Positions 9,201 to 20,918 of a stretch of DNA of 64,000 nucleotides are shown piece by piece; the stretch's first letter is position 1, and every line of letters begins with the position of its first letter. Both the position numbers and the translations under genes were made by a program. The notes under the pieces are model-generated. The model had not been told where the DNA came from, made no database searches, and saw nothing but the letters and a program-made list of their open reading frames with translations. Source of the DNA: Closterium sp. NIES-65. Taxonomy: Eukaryota; Streptophyta; Zygnematophyceae; Desmidiales; Closteriaceae. The DNA is taken from positions 989,114-1,053,113 of the forward strand of contig CANXME010001298.1 in assembly GCA_948144175.1 (NCBI GenBank). The letters are read 5' to 3'.

Positions 9201-12146
9201 ACGGAGTGCGGTAGGGGAAGAGGCGGTAGTAGGGTACCGACTCGTCGAACGTGACGTCCTGGGAGGACAGAACACGTCGAGAGGTGGGGTGGTAGAACTG
9301 CCACCCAGGGGCGTCGGGGGGGAACCCCAGGAAGACGCAGGGAGCAGCGCGAGGGGACAGCTTGTCCGCAGACAAGTCGCGGACAAACGCCCGAGATCCC
9401 CAGACCCGGAACGCCGACGCATCGCCAACCTTCCCCGTCCACAGCAGGGCTGGGGAGGTCTCCGGCCTGGAGACCCTGGGGTGGAGGTTGATCTGATGCG
9501 CCGCGTACCTGACCGCAAACGGCCACAGAAAATGGGGGGCAGCCGCATGCATCATAGACGTACGAGCGACGTCCATGACCATGCCAATGCGGCGCTCTGC
9601 AATCCCATTTTGCTGCGGTGAGTCCGTAAGCGTGAAGGTCTGGCGGATGCCTCGCGCACGACAGAAGGCACGTAGAAGGCCAGAGGAGAACTCTCCACCT
9701 CTGTCCGAGTGCAGACGCAACACAGGAAAGTCAGAGCCAAAGCTCTGCCTGAGCTGGAAACGAGCTGCGCGGATCCAGTCGATCAGCACCTCAGTGACAT
9801 CACCCTTGCTGCGCAAGGGGAAGACTGTGGTGTAACGCGAGTAGTCGTCAACCACCAACAGGAAGTAGCGCTCGTGACCGAGTCCACGGACGCGGCCAGG
9901 GCCCCACACGTCCATGTGAAGCATCTGCAACGGAGCCTCTGTCGGAGGAAACTGGGAGGAGTGAGGGGCAGCACGCTGGCGCCCCTCGACACAGGGGACA
10001 CAGGCAGGGCCAGGGCCCTGAGGAAGGGGAGGGAGGGACCGGGGGAGACCAGACACAAGAAGACGGGAGGCCATGCCTCTGAGCCGAAGCAGAGAGGGGT
10101 GGCCAAGGCGGTGGTGCCAGAGGAGAGTCTCGTGAGACAGACGGCGACACGAACAGGGGGCAGACTCAGGACCAGACCTGGACGCTGCAGCAAACACCTG
10201 ACCAGACGAAGGGACCCTACCAGACTCAGCACCGGGAGGAGAAGCAGTGGTCAGTGTGTACAGGCTCGACCCTGGCTGACGTGTAAACGTAGCTAGGTGG
10301 CGACCTGTGCTAGCCTCTGTGCAGTGTGTCACCCGCTGACGAGCAGGAGTGAACTGGTGGACACCCCCATCCTGTAGGTCAGCACCACTCACCAGGTTCG
10401 TAGAGAACGAGGGGAGGTAGAGACCAGTCAGGGTGCCAGAGGGAGCCGCCGGACACGGGAGGACAGTGGAGAAACGAGACAGGACAGGACCCCCAGAGGG
10501 TCAGCCAGGGACACCGCAACCGGCCGACTAAGCGGCGTGAGAGTGGTGCGGTCACGAAAGAAGGAGCGAGACGCCCCAGAGTCAAGGGTGAAGGTGAGGG
10601 AGGCCAAAGCCGACGTAGTACCTGAGAGCGCAGACTCACCAGTACCGGAGGACGCAGACACACTACCACCTAGAGCAGCAGCGTCGCAAGCACCTAGGGC
10701 AGCAGCCGCACCAGTACCTAGAGCAGCAGACTCAATGCCCGGATCGGGCGGGAAACACCGGTAACAGTCACCCTCATCACTAACAGTCACAGCATACATG
10801 GCAGCAAGAATAGCATCAAAGTCAAGATCAAAGATAGCTACACCAGCCCTAGACAGCTCTCCCCAGCGGGGGATCTCAGAGGCCTCCGGAAACTGCTGGC
10901 GCCAAGCGTCGGTCAAGCGGGCAAAGCAGCGGCGGGCGGTGTGGGTGCCCCCACACTGCTCACCCGCACGGTCGCCGGTGCGAAGGACGTAGGTGCAGGG
11001 ACCGAACGCCCCACCACGCTGACGCTGAGAGTACCACTCACGGAGCTGCTGAGGGGTGGGGACGTCGCGAGAGCGCTGCTGCTGCTGCTGCTGCTACTGG
11101 CGCTGACTACCTCCAGTGGTGCTCCGCTGGGACGAGCCACTCCGACCACCTCCACCACCGCCACCCCCGCCTCCGCCGCCACCGCCGCCACCGCCACCCT
11201 CGCCCCTGCCGCTCCCACCGCCACCACCTCCACCACCTCCGCCTCCACCGCCGCCACTAGTACCTCCACTCCCGCCACCACCTCCACTGCCACCCCCACT
11301 CCCCCCGCCGCCTCCACCGCCTCCGCCACCGCCCCCGCTAGCTCCACCCGCTCCCTTGCCCCCCTTGCCCCTGCCAGAGCGGCGCCTACCGCTGGGGGCA
11401 GACGCCGCACCGACCGACTCCAAACCAACGAGGTCGGCCGCAGCAGCAGAGGCAACAGAGGGAAGTAGGGGGGAAGGAGAACACCCCTCAAAGATGGGGG
11501 TGCGAGGGTCACCACGAGAGGCCCCAACAGCGACTATACTCTTCTCAGCCGCTAGCAGAGACTTCTCAAGGAGGTCGACAGTGAGGGTGGTGGGACAGAC
11601 AGAGAGAAACTGGTCCCTAACGGCACGAAGGGACTCAGGGAGACGGGTGACTAGAAAGTAGAGAGTGATGTACATGGGAGGAGGGTTTGCAGTGCGGAAC
11701 TCAGCAGGAAGCGCAGCGTGGTAGCGAGTGTCACTAGCGCGGAGGTGGGTAAAGAGGTCAGCGACTGTGGGAAAGGCAGCGAGGTCAGGGAAGAGGAACG
11801 GTAGCATGAGGCGGCTCAGCGTAGCGGAGGAAGGGGAGGAGTAGCACGCAACTACAGCGTCGTACAAGGCCTGAGCGGTCTTGCACTGACTAAAGTGTGC
11901 ACGCTCGGAGGAAGGGAGGTGGCGACGCACAGCAAGACGTGCAGCAGCATCGCGCGTGGCCCACTTGGAGCGAACAGAGGGGTCAGCATCAGCAGGAGGG
12001 GCAGGGACAGCGCCAGAGACAAAGTCAAAGAGAGAAACCTCATCGATCGCATCGCACAGTAAGTACAGCTGCAGGTCCTCGACCCAGACTGCAAAGTCAA
12101 CGGCGCGACCCTCAGCGTCAAAAGACAGGACACTGGGGGTGGCCAT
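6239..12146 (-). pseudogene. Element B copia Gag-Pol, broken
   Basis: Gag starts at ATG 12146 (MATPSVLSFDAEG). A poly-Gly tract lies at about 11345-11140, then TAG at 11096-11094, then a C-x13-C-x3-H-x4-C motif. The protease motif LDSGASRSFF follows. One missing C near 10497 shifts frame relative to element F. Frame 10392-7093 carries the GAG-pre-integrase HHRLGHPS, integrase motifs MDVWG, HSDRGGEFSS and QQNGIAER, a Pro/Gly/Ala pentapeptide linker (about 9060-8870), and RT with YVDD near 7210. A TTG-to-TAG change at 7095-7093 stops it. Near 6850 a small deletion loses the ILARYV region and shifts frame. The RNase H tail with DNKAML and RTKHIALRYF ends at 6239. The lesions make it non-autonomous. 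Confidence 0.9.
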
Positions 12147-13140
12147 TATAGCAGCTGACAGTCTCACCGGGCGGGAAGAGTCGGGTAGCTCAGGAGTACA
12201 GCCACACAGCAGCACAGCACCTACGGCGGCCCAGGAGCAGCAGCAGCCCCACAGGAACAGGAGGCCGACACCTCAGGCTACTCGGGCGGCTCGGGCGGCT
12301 CGGGCGGCTCGGGTGGCTCGGGCGGCTCGGGCGGCTCGGGCGGCGCGGGCGTCTCGCGGGCGACAGCACGGGCGGCTGGGGCGGCTCGCGGGTGGCTCAC
12401 GGGCGGCTGGGGCGGCTCGCGGGCGGCGCACGGGCGGCTGGACGGGCGGCCAGGGCGGCTCACGGGCGGCTGGGGCGGCTGCACGGGCTGCTCGAGGGCG
12501 GCGTCGGCTGCTCACGGGCGGCGTCGGCGGCGACGGCGGCGTCAGCGGCTCACGGGCGGCGTCGGCGGCTTCGGCGGCTCACGGGTGACGTCGGCGGTGC
12601 ACGGGCGGCGTCGGCGGCGTCGGCGTCGTGGGCGGCTCACGGGCGGGCGGCTCACGGGCAGGGTGATGGCGCACGGGCGGGCGGCTCACTGGCAGTGCCG
12701 GCTCACGGGCGGGCGGCGTGCAGGTGGGCGGCTCACGGGCGGCGGCTCACGGGCGGCGGCTCACGGGCGGCGGCGTCACAGGCGGCGGCGCACCAGCGGC
12801 GGTTGATGGGCGGCTGCGCTGACGGGCGGCGCTCACGGGCGGCGGCGCACGGGCGGCAGCGCACGGGCGGCGGCGCACGGGCGGCGGCGCAGGGGCGGCG
12901 GCGCACAGGCGGCAGCGCACGGGTGGCGGCGCACGGGCGGCGGCGCACGGGCGGCGGCGCACGGGCGGCAGCGCACGGACCGGTTGCGGGCGGCTAATGG
13001 GCGCTAGGGCGGGCTCCGGGCGCTAGGGCGCTAGGGCTGGCGCTAGGGCGGGCGCTAGGGCGGGCGCAAGGGCGCTAGGGCGGGCGCTAGGGTAGGCGCT
13101 AGGGCGCAAGGCGCTAGGGCAGAAAAAAAAATTCTAAGTG
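12147..13140 (-). repeat. GC-rich repetitive leader of element B
   Basis: About 1 kb between PBS and gag. It is made of GGCGGCTCG, GCGCACGGGCGG and GGCGCTAGG-type tandem words. Long ORFs across it on both strands are composition artefacts. The same kind of leader occurs in C, F and G. Confidence 0.7.
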
Positions 13141-13171
13141 GTGGGCCCTAAGCACAGTTCCCACAGGGGAA

Positions 13172-13186
13172 CCTGCTCTGATTCCA
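13172..13186 (-). promoter_or_regulatory. Element B primer-binding site
   Basis: Minus-strand TGGAATCAGAGCAGG follows the 5' LTR directly and resembles the Met-tRNA PBS. Confidence 0.75.
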
Positions 13187-13318
13187 TGAGGAGAAGTGAA
13201 CGAGGATGGAATGACTATGAATGAAGTGAGTACAAATAGGAAACCCTAGTTGGGTTGTACCCCCTATGGGATACCCCACTATAGCCTACACAAATAAGTA
13301 AGCTATAATATTCTGACA
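13187..13318 (-). repeat. Element B 5' LTR
   Basis: 132 bp, same sequence as the other LTR; adjacent to the PBS on the minus strand. Confidence 0.92.
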
Positions 13319-13810
13319 CCAGTCGCTGTGGGGGGGAGGGTGAGGGGATGGTGGGAGCGTGGCTTCAGCACCAGCCGCAGCCGCCTCCTCATTCCTCCTC
13401 TCTCCCTTTTGTTCTCTGATTTCTGCGTTCTCTCGGCTCCTCCTGCAGCCAGGCATCTGCTGCTGCCGCCCGCTGCTACTGTGGCACCTCCAGCTGTCGC
13501 CCCTGTCGCCACCTGCCTTGTTTTTTGTTTTATGCTGCTAGGGCCTGCAGGTGCTGCCGTCGAGCCGCTGCTGTCCTGCTGCACGTTGCAGCCACAGAGC
13601 CTGCTCCTCAGGCGACCTGCCGCCCCTACACTTGCTACTTTTTCTGCTTTGTGTTTCTGCTTTGGCTCAGGGTTGCTACAGCTGAATCTGCTACCACTGG
13701 AGTGGTTGTCACTGCTCCTGCCTACTGCTGCTACTTCCGCTGCACTCTGCATGGTGTACCCTCTTTAGGGGGCGTTACTACACTCACACCTACAAACAAT
13801 TATGGGGGTG

Positions 13811-14148
13811 TGTCGAAATATGTTATTCATATTTATATAATTGTCTGTAGTGTTAGTGTAGTTATGTTTCCCGTTTGGTGGTGCACCTCATTACCCTAGT
13901 TCTTGCCTATATCTTCTCAGAATCCCAACCACTAGACCATTGGGATAAAAGGGCTTGTTTCAGTAGCGGGTCAGTGCGCCCATAACCCCCCAGGCAAATG
14001 TGCCTGTAACCCTTCCCTAGGATCGATCGGGGATCACCAGTGGACCTCTGACATATCTTTGTACCTTTGCTCTTTATTGAACCCCTCTTCCCTCTCGCTA
14101 CTCTCGACACCCTCACCTAGTTTCCTAGGTTCTAAGCTAATTTTGATA
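13811..14148 (+). repeat. Element A 3' LTR, interrupted
   Basis: Matches the 5' LTR from TGTCGAAATATG to AAGCTAATTTTGA, with a 137-bp insertion plus duplicated ATATCTT in the middle. Confidence 0.85.
13916..14052 (-). mobile_element. 137-bp insertion with a tRNA-Glu-like A box; SINE-like candidate
   Basis: It is absent from the 5' LTR of element A and flanked by ATATCTT duplications (13909-13915 and 14053-14059). At its minus-strand end, TCCCAATGGTCTAGTGGTT resembles the 5' part of tRNA-Glu, including the A-box TGGTCTAGTGG. A weak B-box-like CGATCGATCC lies at the opposite end, in the wrong order for an ordinary tRNA. The duplication indicates a retroposed or inserted sequence; the family is unknown. 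Confidence 0.5.
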
Positions 14149-15837
14149 AATCTATATGCCTGGTCCGGGGTTCTGGTCCGACGGACCCACTTGGCGGACC
14201 AGCGTTGGACCAGACACGGAATGGTCTGCCTGATGCGTCGCGCTTCGGGCTGCACAGTATTTGCGAGATGCAGCAGTAGCGACGAATTTGAAGTTGAGTT
14301 ACCCATTTTCTTCGTCTGCACAAAAATCTCACGCGAAACTTACAAAACAAGAAATTTCGCCAAAACAAAATGTTTCACCACCTACTGTTTACCGACCAGG
14401 CGCGGACTGGTCTGGAGGGCCAAATAAATGGCACCGTTTTAGTGCCATTCGAACGGTATAACGGGGTTACAAGTCCCGCAACCCGGTCCCGGTCCGCCCT
14501 GGTTCACGCGCTGGTTCTTGAGCTGGTCCGTTAGGTCCGAGCCGGACCCACGTGGACTCAGACATCTTAGACACCCTCTCAATTTGTCAACGTGCAGATC
14601 AGGCCGAGCCTAGGGCGCATCAAAGCTGATGCGCCTACATAACGCAGCCTATATTGAGAAATTGAGGTTCGGACATTTGGAATTGAGGTTTGGAAATCTG
14701 ACGATTTTCAGGAAATTGGACATTCAAGGCCTAGTTCGGCAGCCACGGAAGAAGGGCGAAAGAAAACTGACGATTTTCCGTCTTCTTCAAAACTTCTATT
14801 CGCATTATCGAGGGCAAAACAGTACGGGCTCTAGGGTGAACTTTCCGGAAATCGAAACGCAGGTGTTTAGCAATAGCAATGCACCACTGTGATTCTTTGA
14901 AAATAGAAGAATCAACTTTTTGATTCCACCTGGGTTCACTGTTCACGGGCCAACATTGGACCCTACAAAGGAAAGGGTTACTACATTAAAAAACAAATTT
15001 TTCGATTTTTGAAAGTTGGACTTCTCCAAAAGCATGGGGCGCAAATCTTTTGTTTTTTCTGGCGAACCTTTCTGTTCCCACTACAGTGCCCTGGGGCAAG
15101 CACATTTGAGGCCAAATGTGCCTCTCTCCTGCGGCGCTTTTTCCCATCCCCCCCCACCCCCCCCCCCCCCCCCCCCCCAATCTGCACCAGCTCCCCCGTG
15201 GCGCAGGTCTTCCGCGGAACAGTCAACCCAGGGTCAAAATTCGTTGACCCTGGTTTGACGCGGGCCTCACCTTCCCATACGGTAACCTTCCTACAAGATT
15301 GCTTCCCCCTGGCTACCGAACTGGGCCCAAATTTCTGACGAATTTCAACATTGTGAATGTTACAGGTTTCTTGGAAGTGTCTTAGAAGTCAAATGTCGCC
15401 GATATTTGGATGTGCCAAACTGATTGGCCAATGAGGTTGCAGCGCATCAGCTGATGCGCGCATGATGCAATTTTCCGAAGTCGCATGAAGCACGCATTAG
15501 TGATGCGCCCGATAGCTAGGAGAGAAAGCTTTTTGGAACACAGCCACATTTCAAATTTCGTAAGCCAGAAGGTCTTTCTGCAGGAATTCGGGTGTGTTTT
15601 GCTTCGGCAGCAATGCAGGGATTGAGCCCCAGCCATCCGCATAACCAATGAAATGGAAACATATGCTACATGCACACGAAAATCAGTTGTGTAACAAATG
15701 TGTATATGTCACAGACAGACCTTAAATTTCTATCTGAAAATCAGACGGGGCAGAATCGTTCGTATGACGCTAAGACGAAATGAAAATCTTAAAAAAAAAA
15801 AAACGTGAGATGGGCCAAAAACTTAGCAAGAGCCCAG
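14149..15837. other. Unassigned flank with GGTCC-rich segment
   Basis: No recognisable gene. The 14156-14560 stretch is dense in GGTCC/GGACC words, including GGTCCGACGGACC. A C-run lies at about 15150-15178. A GATGCG-rich word cluster at 15448-15510 resembles 4795-4845. An A-run occurs near 15790. This was contiguous with the sequence left of 5112 before element A inserted. Confidence 0.4.
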
Positions 15838-15966
15838 TGTGAAAATAATAACGAGGAATGAATGCAACTAGGAAGCAGGTGGGTACAAATATGAAAACCT
15901 ACACATAGGAAGAGTTGTACCCCATATTGTCAACCCCACTACAGCCTACAATATGGTTCTGATACA
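15838..15966 (-). repeat. Element C 3' LTR
   Basis: 129 bp, starting TGTATCAGAAC and ending TTTTCACA on the minus strand. Confidence 0.82.
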
Positions 15967-18900
15967 CCCCCATAGGCAAAGTGGGGGACAAGCAAGAGAA
16001 CAAGACAAGGTCAAGCTCAGGGTGGATCACAACGTCACCACATATTCTGAGCACAAGTTCAAGGCCAAAAGGCCAGTTCACATGCAGCATTATAAATCAA
16101 AGTGAACAAGCAAGACAGTGATCGCAGCCTAACAAAGGTAACCATGCACGCGCAGGTGTATATATATCACAGTACAAGCAAACTCAAGAGGTAAGCAAGT
16201 GAGGCCAAGTAGGCATTAGACCTAGCATAGTGCAGAAACGCTGATAATCACAAGGCTGAAGTGCCTTGATGAAGATATCAGCAGTGTTGGCCCGAGAGGC
16301 CACATAAGCAAGACGAAGCTGACCACGCTGCTGCAACTCTCGAGCAAGGAAGTAGCGCAGAGCAATGTGATTCGTTATGTGCTCCAGTCTGTGCTCCTAA
16401 CACAAGGCCAGCATGGCCTTGTTGTCGACGTACAGAACTGGAGAAGAACGAGGCGCCTCTCCCAAGTCGGTCAGCAGGTAGGTGAGCCAGCGTAACTCAT
16501 GTGCAGCCATGGCCCCAGCGTAGATCTCAGCCTCACAACTGGAGCTGAGAACAGAGGACGAGCGGATAGACCGCCACGAATCAGAGGTGGAACCAAGGCT
16601 GAAGGTGTAACCCTGTGACGAACGCTGCATAGCCAAGTCGTCAACCCAAGAAGCGTCTACGTGACTAGTGAGGACAACTCGAGCCCGTCCCCAAGGCACG
16701 AGCCCCATGCCCGACATACTGCACAGGTAGCGCAACACCCTCTTAGCTGCAGCCATGTGTTCTGGTCGGTGTCTCCCAGGAGCAACATAGCGTGCCAAGA
16801 TGCTAAGAGGGTATGCCAGGTCAAGTCGAGCGCAGGTCATCAGGTACATGAGGCAGCCAACAAGCTCTGGGTACGGGCCACTCGACTCTACGCACTCATC
16901 CGAAGGCAGAGCTGAGAGCGAGTGGCGAGTAGACAAAGGAGTGGCCTGAGGCGAGGAGTACGTGAAGTTGAAGCGCTAAAGGACCTGTTGCACCATTTGT
17001 GACTGAGTCAAGGTAATGGTGCGCCGTGCTCTGTCCCGCGTGATCTGCAAGCCAAGATAGCCGTGCAGTTCACCCAGGTCTGTGCACGTGTGTCTCTTCT
17101 GCAGCTCGGACTTCACGTGGGCGAGTCCAGCAGTGTCAGCTGTGGCAAAGACCAAGTCATCGACGTACATGAGGATGTAGAACGGCGGCAAAGAAGTGTC
17201 GGTGCGCAGAAACAGCGACGGGTCGGGAGTAGAGGGAGCAAACCCAAGAGCCGCAAGTGTAGTCCTCAGTGTGTCGTGCCACTCACGCGGTGCCTCGCCG
17301 AGACCGTAGACTGGCCGCCAGAGGCTCCACTGGGTGCCAGGAGGAAACGACCCAGTGAAGCCAGTTGGGCGGCGCAGCCAAATCTCCTCGTGCGGGCTGC
17401 CCTGTAGGAAAGCAGTGCTGAAGTCTAGAGAGTGAAGCTCGTAGTCACGCTGAGCAGCGACGTGCAGTAGAACCCGAAGAGTGGTCATCTTTGGGGTCGG
17501 GGAGAAGGTCTGGAAGAAGTCAACTCCCTATCACTGACTAAAGCCCCGAGCAACGTAACGCGCCTTGAAGAGAGGCGGAGAACCCGGCGGCCGCTTCACC
17601 CTGAAAATCTACATGTCACCGACGATGTTCGCCCCAGGAGGGGGAACCTCGTCGACGTAAGTGCCTGTGTACTTCCAGGATGCCATCTCTGCGTCTATGG
17701 CTGACTGACACTGAGAGGAGTAGGAACCCTCTATCGCCTCTGCGTAAGAGCGCGGGGTCGGGATGTCTGGTGCATCCGGGTCTCCCTTAGGTGCAATCAG
17801 CATGGACACAAGATGAGGTACAGCGGCAGCAAAGCACTCAAAGTCCTTCTGCCTGTCCTCAAGGACGTCCGTGCTAAGAGCACACTCACCCCCGACGGAC
17901 GGAGGACAGACAGACTCAGACTCAGCAACAAGACTAGCGGCGTAGTCGAGACGACAGTGAGCAGCAAAGTCGACAAGCTCAGCAACTAAGGTAGACGCAG
18001 CAGTGGACTGAAAAGGAAGGGTCAGTGACAACAATGGCCAGGAGACACGTGACAGTAGGACTAGCAGCACGAACGGAGACAGAATCAGGGTCAGAAAAGG
18101 CAGGAAGAGAGGACGCAGGAGGATACGGAAGAGGGACACGCTGCGGAGTAGTGGAAGGGCGCAGAGCCATTCGATCCGTGCCAGGGACAAGAGGAGGACG
18201 CTGACGCGAACCACGACGACTAGTGGTAGCAGCACAAATATGTGATGCAGGACGAGACGCAGGCTCATGACGCTCAGCAAGACCTCCGGTCGGACCAGTG
18301 TGAGGAGGAGCAGGCAGTGGGGAGGCGAGCTGTAACTGCGTCTGGACAGGCGGCGGACACTCTAAGGAAGGAGCAGGACCAGTAGAAGGCGGAAGACCAA
18401 GAACCTGCTAAAGGAGCGGAACGTAGTACGGCCGCGGCCGCGCAGCGCCTCGAGAATCAGCAGGGCCAGAACCAGCACCCCCAGTGGCAGCTCCAACTCC
18501 AACAGTACCACCAGCTCCAGCAACACCTCTAGCAGCACCAAAAACGCCAACTCCAGCACCCACAGGAGCACCGGCTTCAGCAGCACCTCCAGCTCCAACA
18601 CCCCCAGCAGCTCTAGCTCCAACAGGACCACCAGAAGCCCCAGCAGCGTCAGCAGCTCTAGCTCCAGTACCTCGAGCAACGCCTGCCCCAGCAGCACCGC
18701 CAGCTCCAGCACCTCCAGCAGCTCCAGCTCCAGCAGTACCACCAGGCCCAGCAGCTACAGTACCTCCAGTACGAGCACCTCCGGGACCCATGGCTCCAGA
18801 ACCCCCAGCAGCTCCAACAGCAGCAGGACCTCCAGCAGCAGCAGGGCCTCCAACGCGCGTAGAACCACCAGCTCCAGCAGCACGGCTCCAGCGCCGAGCA

Positions 18901-20918
18901 AACCACTTGCGCAGCTGCTGTGGAGAGAGTGGCTCCCGCCGGGACGAAGCACCCAAACGACCTCCTGACTCAGCACCGCCAGACTCCAAACGAGCAGGCC
19001 CAGCACCCTCAGGCTCCGGACCCCCAGACTCAGCAACCCCAGGCTCAGCACCCCTAGACTCAGCACCCCCAGGCTCAGCACCCCCAGACTCAGCACCCCC
19101 AGGCTCAGCAGCCCCATACAGAGCACCCCCAGGCTCCGCACGCTTAGGCTCAGCATCCCCAGATCCCGCACCCGCAGGCTCAGCACCCCTAGCAGCACCA
19201 GAGTCAAAAGCTACCTCGACAGGCTGGACTGCGTCTACCTGGGACACACCTGAGGGGGCAGGACCCTGAGGGGGGAGGGGGTCTACCGGGGGAGGACCTG
19301 GGGCAAGGAAGAGCGGTGGGGGGGGGGTAGGGGGGCAGTGCGGTAGGGGAAGAGACGGTAGTAAGGAACCGACTCGTCAAATGTGACGTCCTGAGAGGAC
19401 AGAACACAGCGCGAGGTGGGGTGGTAGAACTGCCAACCGGGTGCATCAGGGGGGAAGCCAAGGAAGACGCAGCGAACAGCACGGGAGGTCAGCTTGTCCG
19501 CAAACAAGTCGCGGACGAAAGCTCGAGATCCCCATACACGGAACGGAGACGCATCGCCAACCTTCCCCGTCCACCGCAGAGTAGGTGTGGTCTCCGGCAT
19601 GGAGACCCGGGGCTGGAGGTTGAGCTGATGCGCCGCGTACTAAACCGTGAACGGCCACAGAAAATGGGGAGCGGCCGCATGGATCATGGACGTACGAGCG
19701 ACATCCATGACCATGCCAATGCGGCGCTCAGCAATACCATTTTGCTGCGGAGAGGCCAGAAGCGTGAACGTCTGGCGGATGCCCTCCGCACGACAGAAGG
19801 CTCGCAGAAGGCCGGAGGAAAACTCTCCACCTCTGTCGGAGTGCAGACGCAGAACAGGAAGGTCCGAGCCGCAACTCTCGCTGAGCCGATGACAGCAGCG
19901 CGGATCCAGGCGATCAGCACCTTAGTGACCTCACCCTTACATCGCAAGGGGAAGACTGTGGTGCAACACGAGTAGTCGTCAACGACCAGCAGAAAGTAGC
20001 GCTCGTGACCATGGCCACGGACTCGGGCTGGGCCCCACACGTCCATGTGAAGCGTCTGTAGGGGAGCCTCCGTCGGAGGGAACTCGGAGGAGGGAGGAGC
20101 GGCGCGCTGCCGCCCCTCGACGCAAGGAATGCAGGTAGGGGCAGGCCCCGGGGGAAGGGGAGGGAGAGACCGGGGAAGACCAGTGACAAAGAGACGGGAG
20201 GCCATGCCTCGGAGACGAGGCAGGGAGGGGTGACCAAGGCGGTGGTGCCAGAGGAGAGTCTGGTGAGACAGGAGGCGACACAAGCAGGGGGCAGACTCAG
20301 GACTAGACTGGGACACTACAGCAATCACTTGACCCGACGCGGCTACCTGACCAGACTCAGCAACCGGAGGAGACACGGTAGTCAGGGTGTACAGGCTTGA
20401 CCCAGGCTGACGGGTGAACGTGGCCAGGTGCCGGCCTGTCCGAGTACGCGAACAGTGGGTCACCCGCTGACCTCGTGGAATGAACTGGTCAACCCACGCG
20501 TCCTGAACGTCAGCTCCACTCATTAATTTCGTGGAGAACGAGGGGAGGTGGAGGCTAGACAGAGAGCCAGACGGGACCGACGGACACGGCAGAACCGTGG
20601 AGGAGTGTGCAAGGACCGGACCCCCAAAGGGGTCAGCCAGAGAGACTGCCACTGGCCGACTGAGCGGCGAGAGTGTGGTGCAGTCGCGAAAGAAGGAGTG
20701 GGAAGCACCCGAGTCAAGGGTGAAAGTGTGCAAGGCCGCAGTAGGCGCAGTACCAGAGCGAGCGAACTCACCAGCACCTGGAGCAGTGGATTCACTAGCG
20801 CTTAGAGCAGCAGCCTCACCAGTACCTAGAGCAGCAGACTCTATACCTGGGTCAGGCGGCACACACAGGTAACAGGCACCCTCAGCACTAGTAGGCAATG
20901 CATACATGGCAGTGAGGA

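Larger units (their letters stand above)
5895..13318 (-). mobile_element. Element B: copia retrotransposon with identical LTRs, nested in A
   Basis: LTRs 5895-6026 and 13187-13318 (132 bp) appear identical by eye, and the target duplication is CCAGT (5890-5894 and 13319-13323). In minus-strand order it contains 5' LTR, PBS, GC-rich leader, gag, protease, integrase, RT, RNase H, a polypurine stretch ending in TATGGGGGTG, and 3' LTR. Identical LTRs imply very recent insertion, yet the coding region is broken. Confidence 0.93.
5112..14148 (+). mobile_element. Element A: non-autonomous LTR retrotransposon split by element B
   Basis: LTRs at 5112-5305 and 13811-14148 share sequence starting TGTCGAAATATG. 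The flanks carry a 5-bp target duplication AATCT (5107-5111 and 14149-14153). A primer-binding-like TGGTATTAAGAGC follows the left LTR, and TATGGGGGTG precedes the right one. With B and its CCAGT duplication removed, the internal domain is only about 1.07 kb and shows no protease, integrase or RT. It is best described as a TRIM- or LARD-like element mobilised in trans. The right LTR is longer because of a 137-bp insertion, and its last bases read GATA where the left LTR has GACA. Confidence 0.85.

Noticed and set aside
11116..11661. Poly-Pro ORF opposite element B gag
   Set aside because: Antisense shadow of the Gly-rich Gag tract; same for 52423-52974.
13916..14052. Functional permuted tRNA gene
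   Set aside because: The A-box half looks real, but the opposite end does not form a good T arm or a full acceptor stem, and the 7-bp duplication points to a mobile insertion.
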